From positions 1 to 7,490 of the forward strand of contig CAJTPV010000070.1 of assembly GCA_910578505.1 (NCBI GenBank): a DNA stretch of 7,490 nucleotides, in the 5' to 3' direction. A program made the translations under genes and the position numbers. The notes under the pieces are model-generated. The model saw nothing but the letters and a program-made list of their open reading frames with translations. It was not told the DNA's origin and made no database searches. Of this stretch, positions 1-5,371 are shown in pieces; positions within the stretch are counted from its first letter, which is position 1, and the number at the start of each line of letters is the position of its first letter. This DNA is from an uncultured Oscillospiraceae bacterium (lineage in GTDB: Bacteria; Bacillota; Clostridia; Oscillospirales; Oscillospiraceae).

Positions 1-44
1 GCCGTACTGCGTACAGCCCGCCGGATATTCCAACTGCACATAAT
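1..44. other. Flank downstream of tRNA-Phe, no identified feature
   Basis: These 44 bases follow the encoded CCA of tRNA-Phe in the direction of transcription. I see no T-run hairpin, so the tRNA transcript probably continues past the window edge to another gene or a terminator. A short frame is open on the minus strand, but it is too short to call coding. Confidence 0.4.
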
Positions 45-120
<76 letters not shown>

Positions 121-122
121 AT

Positions 123-145
123 ATAGACGCCCAATAGACGTCTAT
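123..145 (-). repeat. Small inverted repeat in the tRNA-Asp/tRNA-Phe spacer
   Basis: The 32-base spacer contains the arms ATAGACG (123-129) and CGTCTAT (139-145). The second half is also a perfect 12-base palindrome, ATAGACGTCTAT (134-145), and ATAGACG occurs twice as a direct repeat. It could form a 7-bp hairpin between the two tRNAs in the precursor RNA. A role in processing is only a guess. Confidence 0.45.
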
Positions 146-152
146 GAAAAAG

Positions 153-230
153 TGGCGACCCAGAACGGGCTCGAACCGTCGACCTCCAGCGTGACAGGCT
201 GGCGTTCTAAACCAACTGAACTACTGGGCC
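153..230 (-). tRNA. tRNA-Asp (anticodon GTC)
   Basis: The minus strand gives a full 78-base cloverleaf. The acceptor stem is GGCCCAG with CTGGGTC (one G-U pair), the discriminator base is G and the CCA end is encoded. The anticodon stem CCAGC/GCTGG carries the loop CTGTCAC with anticodon GUC, which reads both Asp codons. The T arm is ACGGG/CCCGT around TTCGAGC. It is the middle gene of the cluster, 16 bases after tRNA-Val. Confidence 0.97.
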
Positions 231-246
231 ACATGTAAATGGGGAG

Positions 247-323
247 TGGTGGGAACAACTGGACTCGAACCAGTGACCCCCTGCTTGTAAGGCAGGTGCT
301 CTAACCAGCTGAGCTATGCTCCC
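247..323 (-). tRNA. tRNA-Val (anticodon TAC)
   Basis: The minus strand gives a full 77-base cloverleaf. The acceptor stem is GGGAGCA with TGTTCCC (one G-U pair), the discriminator base is A and the CCA end is encoded. The D arm is GCTC/GAGC. The anticodon stem CCTGC/GCAGG holds the loop CTTACAA with anticodon UAC, a valine anticodon. The T arm is ACTGG/CCAGT around TTCGAGT. It is promoter-proximal, starting about 37 bases downstream of the -10 box. Confidence 0.97.
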
Positions 324-359
324 GAAGCTGTTACACTGTTTCCCCGAACGACAAGAATT

Positions 360-388
360 ATTATACTAAAAACCCCCTGAAATGTCAA
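360..388 (-). promoter_or_regulatory. Consensus sigma-A promoter of the tRNA operon
   Basis: On the minus strand the -35 box is exactly TTGACA (383-388) and the -10 box exactly TATAAT (360-365), separated by 17 bases (366-382). Both boxes match the consensus at all six positions and the spacer is optimal, as expected for a strong stable-RNA promoter. The start point should fall near 353, leaving a leader of about 30 bases before tRNA-Val. Confidence 0.93.
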
Positions 389-416
389 GCACAATTTTCC
401 ACTTTTTTAAAAAATT

Positions 417-444
417 TTGCGGGGACGATTCTTCGTCCCCGCAA
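417..444 (-). terminator. Intrinsic terminator after the channel/acyltransferase operon
   Basis: A perfect inverted repeat has the core arms GCGGGGACGA (419-428) and TCGTCCCCGC (433-442) with a 4-base loop. TTGC/GCAA flanks extend the stem to 12 bp. On the minus strand the stem is followed by two more A residues and a run of six T. It begins only 7 bases past the stop codon at 451 and separates this operon from the tRNA promoter. Confidence 0.88.
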
Positions 445-450
445 GGGCTC

Positions 451-1854
451 TTAAACCAGCTTTTCAAAGTAAAAATAGGTCTCATCCTCACCATTTGGCC
501 GCATACATGCCTCCAGCATCCGCTTCGAAGCCCGGTTCTCCCGGAAGCACTTTCCTTTCAGCCGGTATAGCCCCAGCTCATAGAGACTCCACTCCGCCGC
601 CCGGCGAAAGGCCTCCACGCCGTAGCCATACCCGGCCAGCTCCGGCACAATCCGGCACCCCAGCTCCGCGCCGCCCTTGTAGTCGAAGTTGTACAGCACC
701 ACCTCGCCCACCATGTGCCCATTGAGCCGCACTGCAAAATTTGCCGCCAGCCTGCGTTGAAAGTCCTGCCGGGCCGCGTTGAGAAAATAGTCCTCCGTCA
801 GCTCCCCGCGCAGATCCTTCCGGTAATCATAGCCCCACCAGCGGTTGCGCTCATCGTCCAGGCAAATGCGGTTATAGGTTGCCCTGTCCTTTTCCGCAAT
901 GGCGTCCAGCGTAAGCCGCTCGCTGTGCAGCTCCGGAATCTCCTGCAGCGCGTCCAGCTCATTGCGGGCCTGCACACGGATCTTGCACCCCATATCCGCC
1001 GGCAGATACTGCAGCTTGCTGGTCCGCAGACCCCGGTCCCCGGCATCGTCCTCCCGATTGATCCACCGCAGGCCCTCGCCGTTGGCAGCGGCAAAGGCGT
1101 GCATCATCATGGGATACACGCCCTCGTACTGGGGCAGTCCCTTTTCGATATGGCAGATGAGCGTGTCGCCGCAGACCTCCCCCAGGGAGAGGGCCAGCAG
1201 CTTGCCGTCCAGCTCGATGCACCCCGCCTTTATCCAACTCCTGCCCACCTGGCGCATCAGCTTGCGGGCATAACAGAGCTCCTTCTGGGCCAGGGCGTCC
1301 TCCTTGTTGAAGATCCGGTGGAACTCCTCCCAGAATACCTCCACAGCCTCGCTGTCCTCCGGTGTCAGCGGCCGGTAAACCGCCTCCGGGTACAGCTTTT
1401 TAAACTTGTTGATGTGGTTGCGCTGGCCGGAGTACCGCCGCCCGGCCAGGGTCATCAGGTCCTCCGCCCGGTAGAGATAGTCCTGCCACAGGCGGCTGTT
1501 GTCCACGGTGGTATAGGGGTAGCGGTCCATCAGGAACTCCCTCTCCTCCAGGGGCACCACGCCAAAGGCAGGGGCGGCGCCGTGCTCCATACACCAGGCG
1601 TCGATCTCATCCAGCGCCGCCTCCACGCTGCCCTCCCCCGGCAGGGGGACCGGGTAGTCAAAAAGGGGCCCAAAGTGCTCGCTGTGGTTGAGCACCACCA
1701 GACAGCCGTTGGTTTCCGCGAATTCGGGATGCCAGTGCTCCCGCCACATCAGCTTTGTACCCGCAGAATATTCACACAGCCGGTAGGTGCACTGGCTGTA
1801 GTACTGGCGCAGCCGCGCCGCGCTCTTGACCTGTATCGGTTGAAAATCCAGCAT
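451..1854 (-). CDS. Two-domain acyltransferase: DUF2156 (LPG synthase C-like) plus C-terminal GNAT
   Basis: This 467-residue protein looks soluble, with no signal peptide or membrane helix. Residues about 15-295 match the DUF2156 / phosphatidylglycerol lysyltransferase C-terminal family: the segment GRRYSGQRNHINKFKK (138-153) and the signature NREDDAGDRGLRTSK (266-280) followed by Y..P are typical. Residues about 308-467 form a second, RimJ/RimL-like acetyltransferase domain, with an acetyl-CoA loop around AGYGYGVEA (407-415) and RENRASKRMLEAC (438-450). DUF2156 has a GNAT-related fold and in MprF transfers an amino acid from tRNA to a lipid; GNAT domains use acyl-CoA. Neither substrate can be read from the sequence. 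The ATG lies 12 bases after the channel gene's stop and has only a weak GAGAAG ribosome site overlapping that stop, so translation is probably coupled. The family calls are firm; the biochemical role is open. Confidence 0.88.
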   Translation of the reverse strand: MLDFQPIQVKSAARLRQYYSQCTYRLCEYSAGTKLMWREHWHPEFAETNGCLVVLNHSEHFGPLFDYPVPLPGEGSVEAALDEIDAWCMEHGAAPAFGVVPLEEREFLMDRYPYTTVDNSRLWQDYLYRAEDLMTLAGRRYSGQRNHINKFKKLYPEAVYRPLTPEDSEAVEVFWEEFHRIFNKEDALAQKELCYARKLMRQVGRSWIKAGCIELDGKLLALSLGEVCGDTLICHIEKGLPQYEGVYPMMMHAFAAANGEGLRWINREDDAGDRGLRTSKLQYLPADMGCKIRVQARNELDALQEIPELHSERLTLDAIAEKDRATYNRICLDDERNRWWGYDYRKDLRGELTEDYFLNAARQDFQRRLAANFAVRLNGHMVGEVVLYNFDYKGGAELGCRIVPELAGYGYGVEAFRRAAEWSLYELGLYRLKGKCFRENRASKRMLEACMRPNGEDETYFYFEKLV

Positions 1855-1866
1855 AAAAAGTTCTGC

Positions 1867-2751
1867 TCACTTCTCTTTCGTCTTTTTTTCGTCCACGATA
1901 TGGACATTCAGATGGTTATAGGTAATCTTGATCCCCTCCTGGGCGAAGACCTGGTATATCTCCTCCAGAACCTGAAAGTTGGCGTCCCAGAAGTCCTCCG
2001 TCCTGGCCCAGAACCGGACGTGGTACTCAATGGCGCTGTCCTGATAGGCGGTCATCACCGCTTGGGGGGCCGGATCGTCCAGCACATTGGGCGTACGGGC
2101 GACAGCCTGGAGACAGGCTGCCTTTACCTTGCCCGGATCGCAGGTGTAAGATACGCCGATCCTGTGATCCGCCCGGCGGCGGCCCAGCACACTGTAGTTG
2201 ACGATCTTCCCGGCGGACAGCTTGCTGTTGGGCAGCATGAGCCGCTGGCCGCTGTAGGTCTCCAGCTTCGTGTGGGTCAGGCCCATCTCCTCCACTGTGC
2301 CCTCGCCGTCGTCCGTCTCCACATAGTCGCCCAGGGTAAAGGGCTTGGCGAAGAGGAGAACGATGCCGCCGGCGATATTGGACAGAGTGTCCTGGACCGC
2401 CAGAGATACCGCCAGGCCGAAGACGCTCACCAGGGCAATGAGGCTGGTGACGTCAATGCCCAGGCTTCCGGCCACAATGAGGATCGTCAGCAGATATAGC
2501 AGGACCTTGGTTCCCCGGACCACATATCCGCCGACCCGCTGGTCGATTTTTGCCCGTCCGACCACCTTTTTCACCAGCGCCAGAAGCAGGCGGTTGACCA
2601 GCAGGCAGAGCAGCAGCAAAACCAGGGAGGATACTGCCCGGCCCGATGTCAGCCTGCCCCACAGCGTGTGGGCAAATTCCCCCCATTCGGATACCGACTG
2701 CGGGGCGCCCAAACTCTCCAGCGGCGCAGAGGCGTCAGGCAAATTTCCCAT
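1867..2751 (-). CDS. MscS-family small-conductance mechanosensitive channel
   Basis: This 294-residue membrane protein is close in length to E. coli MscS (286) and has the same layout. There are three hydrophobic helices, at about 40-60, 80-98 and 103-134. The third is the glycine/alanine-rich pore helix (FGLAVSLAVQDTLSNIAGG, 111-129). The beta domain follows, with KPFTLGDYVE (136-145) and LPNS (173-176), and the C-terminal alpha/beta domain ends in the family's HLNVHI motif (280-285). Members form a heptameric channel that opens under membrane tension and releases solutes on hypo-osmotic shock. I chose the ATG at 2751 because AAAGGAG sits 5 bases before it. An in-frame ATG at 2859 would add 36 basic, non-conserved residues, has a poorer ribosome site, and lies upstream of the likely promoter. 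It is the first gene of a two-gene operon with the acyltransferase. Confidence 0.93.
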   Translation of the reverse strand: MGNLPDASAPLESLGAPQSVSEWGEFAHTLWGRLTSGRAVSSLVLLLLCLLVNRLLLALVKKVVGRAKIDQRVGGYVVRGTKVLLYLLTILIVAGSLGIDVTSLIALVSVFGLAVSLAVQDTLSNIAGGIVLLFAKPFTLGDYVETDDGEGTVEEMGLTHTKLETYSGQRLMLPNSKLSAGKIVNYSVLGRRRADHRIGVSYTCDPGKVKAACLQAVARTPNVLDDPAPQAVMTAYQDSAIEYHVRFWARTEDFWDANFQVLEEIYQVFAQEGIKITYNHLNVHIVDEKKTKEK

Positions 2752-2756
2752 TTCCG

Positions 2757-2763
2757 CTCCTTT
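2757..2763 (-). promoter_or_regulatory. Ribosome binding site that fixes the channel gene start
   Basis: AAAGGAG on the minus strand lies 5 bases before the ATG at 2751. It is far better than anything before the in-frame ATG at 2859, so it decides between the two starts. Confidence 0.8.
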
Positions 2764-2765
2764 CC

Positions 2766-2784
2766 TTCCGGCGGTCCGCCGGAA
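2766..2784 (-). repeat. Perfect 9-bp inverted repeat in the channel gene leader
   Basis: TTCCGGCGG (2766-2774) and CCGCCGGAA (2776-2784) are exact reverse complements around one central base. The repeat lies between the proposed promoter and the ribosome site, 2 bases before AAAGGAG. As DNA it resembles a dyad operator; as RNA it would fold into a tight GC-rich hairpin beside the ribosome site. Which, if either, matters is unknown. Confidence 0.6.
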
Positions 2785-2816
2785 TGCTCGTACTGTGTCC
2801 AGCATCCTGATGGAAT

Positions 2817-2845
2817 AGGATACCACATTTCCGGCGGCTTGAGAA
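2817..2845 (-). promoter_or_regulatory. Candidate promoter of the mscS-like/acyltransferase operon
   Basis: On the minus strand TTCTCA (2840-2845, 4/6 to consensus) and TATCCT (2817-2822, 4/6) are separated by 17 bases, and the -10 box is preceded by an extended TGG. The predicted start near 2810 gives a leader of about 60 bases containing the inverted repeat at 2766-2784. The match is moderate and unproven. Confidence 0.42.
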
Positions 2846-2884
2846 GTACCATTTTTCACGCCGCCGCCTTTTTTGCACCACTTT

Positions 2885-2920
2885 CAGGGGGAGCGGCGGT
2901 CTGTCCCGCCGCTCCCCCTG
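2885..2920 (-). terminator. Strong hairpin after the phosphoribosyltransferase gene, probable terminator
   Basis: A perfect 15-bp stem, 2885-2899 with 2906-2920, closes a 6-base loop 22 bases after the stop codon at 2943. The arms are almost entirely G and C. No T-run follows on either strand, so it is not a classical intrinsic terminator. It may instead stall polymerase or protect the 3' end. Confidence 0.65.
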
Positions 2921-2942
2921 ACCGGGCCCCCACAGTTTTCCG

Positions 2943-3503
2943 TCAGCCCTTTACGGCGCCGTCCGGGTTAAAGAGGGGCAGCGGGGCCAGATAGGTGATA
3001 TCCTCCCGCTCCAGCGCGTCGCCCTCCGCCAGAATAGCCGCCCGGCCTGTCACCGTGCCGCCGGCCTCCCGCACCAGCTCCTCCAGCGCATGGAGGCTCT
3101 CGCCGGTGGAGATCACGTCGTCCACCAGCAAGATCCGCTTGCCCCGGATCAGCGCGCAGTCGTCCGCTCCCAGGAACAGGTCCTGCTGCCGCAGGGTGGT
3201 GATGGAGCGGACGGACACATGGATGGGGTCGCGCATGTACACCTTGCTCCCCTTGCGGGCGATAAAGTAGTTTTTGGCCCCGGACTGGCGGGCCATCTCG
3301 TGAATCAGCGGGATGCTCTTGGCCTCTGCGGTCAGCATGTAGTCGTAGCTGTCCGCCGGGACGCGCTCCAGCAGGGCGGACGCGCAGGCAACCGTCAGCT
3401 CCGCGTCGCCGAAGATGATGAATGCGCCGATGTACAGTTCATCGCTGACCTTGCACAGCGGCAGCTGGCGCTCCAGTCCCGCCACTTTCATGGTATACGT
3501 CAT
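2943..3503 (-). CDS. Phosphoribosyltransferase family protein (adenine/orotate PRT-like)
   Basis: This 186-residue cytoplasmic protein has a type I phosphoribosyltransferase fold. The diagnostic feature is the PRPP-binding loop ILLVDDVISTGES (124-136), with two acidic residues and the TGES phosphate-binding turn, preceded by the usual hydrophobic strand. Such enzymes join a nucleobase to PRPP, releasing pyrophosphate. The nucleobase cannot be fixed here: length and general look resemble adenine PRT relatives, but the N-terminal part (GLERQLPLCKVSDELYIGAF, 9-28) is that of a separate uncharacterised subgroup, and a regulatory rather than salvage role is possible. The ATG at 3503 has AGGAGG (3512-3517) 8 bases upstream. 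Starting earlier, at 3629, would place the start inside a terminator hairpin and upstream of the promoter. The gene is monocistronic, between its own promoter and a hairpin. Confidence 0.88.
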   Translation of the reverse strand: MTYTMKVAGLERQLPLCKVSDELYIGAFIIFGDAELTVACASALLERVPADSYDYMLTAEAKSIPLIHEMARQSGAKNYFIARKGSKVYMRDPIHVSVRSITTLRQQDLFLGADDCALIRGKRILLVDDVISTGESLHALEELVREAGGTVTGRAAILAEGDALEREDITYLAPLPLFNPDGAVKG

Positions 3504-3511
3504 TGGATCTG

Positions 3512-3517
3512 CCTCCT
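3512..3517 (-). promoter_or_regulatory. Ribosome binding site that fixes the phosphoribosyltransferase start
   Basis: A perfect AGGAGG on the minus strand lies 8 bases before the ATG at 3503. It supports this start over an upstream in-frame ATG at 3629. Confidence 0.85.
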
Positions 3518-3564
3518 CATAATTCTGTCTCTTGCCTGCGGCGCGCCGGCCGCCGGATACATCT

Positions 3565-3592
3565 ATTATACCGCCGCCGGGAGAAAAGTCAA
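3565..3592 (-). promoter_or_regulatory. Sigma-A promoter of the phosphoribosyltransferase gene
   Basis: On the minus strand TTGACT (3587-3592, 5/6) and TATAAT (3565-3570, 6/6) are separated by 16 bases. The start should lie near 3558, giving a leader of about 55 bases. The leader contains a short GC-rich inverted repeat (GCGGC 3538-3542, GCCGC 3549-3553) upstream of the ribosome site; it is too small to be a known riboswitch. Confidence 0.87.
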
Positions 3593-3613
3593 CGCGCGGG
3601 CGGGATAAATATC

Positions 3614-3646
3614 CGGCCCCGTCCCCCAAAAGCGGAGACGGGGCCG
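3614..3646 (-). terminator. Hairpin terminator after the chemoreceptor remnant
   Basis: CGGCCCCGTC (3614-3623) pairs perfectly with GACGGGGCCG (3637-3646) around a 13-base loop, 28 bases beyond the stop codon at 3674. On the minus strand the tail is GATATTTATCC, AT-rich but without a clean T-run. It lies just upstream of the phosphoribosyltransferase promoter and so insulates that gene. Confidence 0.7.
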
Positions 3647-3673
3647 TCCGGTTTCCCGGCTATGTATGCAGAC

Positions 3674-5227
3674 TTACTCCTTCAGGCGGAACTTGGCCAC
3701 CATCTCTCTGAGCATGGAGGCCTGGCCGGACAGCTCCTCGCTGGCGGCGGCGCTGGCCTCCGCCGTGGCCACGTTGCTCTGCACCACAGTGGAGATCTCC
3801 CCGATGCCGCTGGTGATCTCCTCGGCGTTGGCGGCCTGCTGCCTGGTATAGTTCGCGATGCCGCTGATCAGGCCGCTCATCTGGTCCGCCTGCTCCACCA
3901 CGGACAGCATCGACTGGGCGGTATCCTGGGCCGCGCACACGCCCTCGCCCATGATTTCCACCGTCTGGTTCAGGAGGACCGTGGTCTCCTGGGCCGCGTT
4001 GGAGGACTTGCCGGCCAGGTTGCGGACCTCGTCCGCCACCACCGCGAAGCCCCGTCCGGCGGCGCCGGCCCGTGCGGCCTCCACCGCGGCGTTCAGGGCC
4101 AGGATATTGGTCTGAAATGCGATATCCTCAATGGTCTTCACGATTTTATGAATCTCAGAGGACTTGTCGCTGATGTTCTGGATCACCTCGGTCAGATTGC
4201 GCATCTTGCCGTCGCTGTCCAGCAGTCCCCCTTTCACGGCCTGGGCAATGCGGTTGGCCTCCTGGGCGCCCTGGGCGATCTGATGGACGCTGTTCGATAC
4301 GGCGTCGATATGTCCGGCCAGCGCCTCCACCGCGGCGGCCTGCTCCGTGGACCCCTGGGAGAGGACCATGGAGCCGTTGGAGACCTGCTCCGCGCCGGCG
4401 GCCACATCGCGGGAGGCAATGCGCAGCTGGCCCATGGCGCCGTTGAGGGCCTGGGAGATATCCTCCAGGGAGTCCTTGATCTTGGCAAACTCCCCCGTAT
4501 ATTCACACTGCAGGGTAAAGGTCAGATTGCCCCCTGCGATCTCGTGCAGCGTCTGGGCAATCTCATTGATGTAGCGCACGTAGTCCCGCAGCCGGATGGT
4601 GACCCGGTTGAAGTTGTCCGCCAGGACGCCCAGCTCATCCCTGGAGCTGTATTGGATGGACTGCTCCAGCTCGCCCTCCGCGATCCGGGTGGCGGCGCGG
4701 CTCAGCTCCCGCACGGGCCGCCCGATGACCCGCCGGACCTGGATGACAACCAGCAGCGCCATCAGCAGCAGGGCCGCCAGGGCCAGCACCGCGATCACCA
4801 CGGCCAGGGTGGACAGCTCCTGCAGGACCTCCCCCTGGGACACATAGGCCACGGCCACCCAGTCGCTGCCCGGTACCCGCTCTACCTGGACATAGGTCTT
4901 GTCATAAATGGACAGCCCCGTCTTTCCCGCGAGGATCTGCTCGCCGGCATAGGCGTAGATGCCGCCCTGCAGCTCTCCCAGCTTCTCGCCCGTCATGGCG
5001 CTGTCCCGGTGCCCGATGATGGTGTCGGTCCGGGCGTCCACCAGGAAGATGCCGCCGGTCTCCTCCAGCTGAATCCCGCTGACGACCTGGGAGATCGCGT
5101 CCAGGTACACGTCCGCCGCCGCCACGCCGCGCACCGTGCCGCTGCGGTCCTTCAGCATCCCGGAGGCCCCCACCACATAGGAGCGGCTGTCCTCAAGTGA
5201 TTTCTGACCGGCAGCCCCGCCATACTG
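3674..5227 (-). pseudogene. Methyl-accepting chemotaxis protein, 5'-truncated
   Basis: The surviving frame encodes about 517 residues. Numbering from the first possible start (GTG at 5176), residues 1-120 are the membrane-proximal part of a double-Cache-type sensor domain. Residues 123-148 are a transmembrane helix, about 148-200 a HAMP linker, and the rest a coiled-coil signalling domain. Its conserved tip, IEDIAFQTNILALNAAVEAA (349-368) followed by RAGAAGRGFAVVADEVRNLA (369-388), contacts CheA and CheW in the family. The first transmembrane helix and roughly the first half of the Cache domain are absent. Upstream the frame ends at a TGA (5228-5230), and no ATG or good ribosome site precedes the Cache homology; only GTG at 5176 is available, without a convincing Shine-Dalgarno. 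Without the first helix the sensor half could not be exported, so ligand sensing is probably lost. The signalling domain itself shows no frameshift or stop, suggesting recent decay or, less likely, expression as a shortened receptor. Confidence 0.78.
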
Positions 5228-5275
5228 TCACAAATTCTCCATGGCCGCGCAGGGCGGAAACCGGGAAATTCCCCC

Positions 5276-5308
5276 AAAGGCCGCAGCGGTTCCTCCGCCG
5301 CGGCCTTT
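5276..5308 (-). terminator. Intrinsic terminator after the PucR-family gene
   Basis: A 14-bp stem, 5276-5289 with 5295-5308, contains one G-U pair and has a 5-base loop. It is bounded by AAA and TTT, giving the typical A-stem-T layout on both strands, although the T-run is only three bases. It lies 63 bases beyond the stop codon at 5372. The rest of the 5231-5371 interval shows no coding sequence and no clear promoter for the chemoreceptor remnant. Confidence 0.72.
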
Positions 5309-5371
5309 CAGCGCGCTGGTGTCCGTGCAGGCCGGTCAGGGGAGCATGCTCCGTCTGGGGATTCGAGCCGC

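Noticed and set aside
1..44. Short minus-strand open frame running out of tRNA-Phe
   Set aside because: It is too short and overlaps the tRNA 3' end; no start codon with a ribosome site is visible.
715..2499. A 594-codon open frame on the plus strand
   Set aside because: It is antisense to the acyltransferase and channel genes, both of which have clear families and ribosome sites. Its translation is low-complexity and matches nothing; high GC keeps antisense frames open.
2752..2859. 36-residue N-terminal extension of the channel
   Set aside because: The start at 2859 has a poor ribosome site, and the extension spans the likely promoter and an inverted repeat; the 2751 start gives the usual MscS length.
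3503..5200. A 565-codon open frame on the plus strand
   Set aside because: It is antisense to the chemoreceptor, rich in Gly, His and Asp as expected of the complement of its Ala-rich coding sequence, and has no sensible domain.
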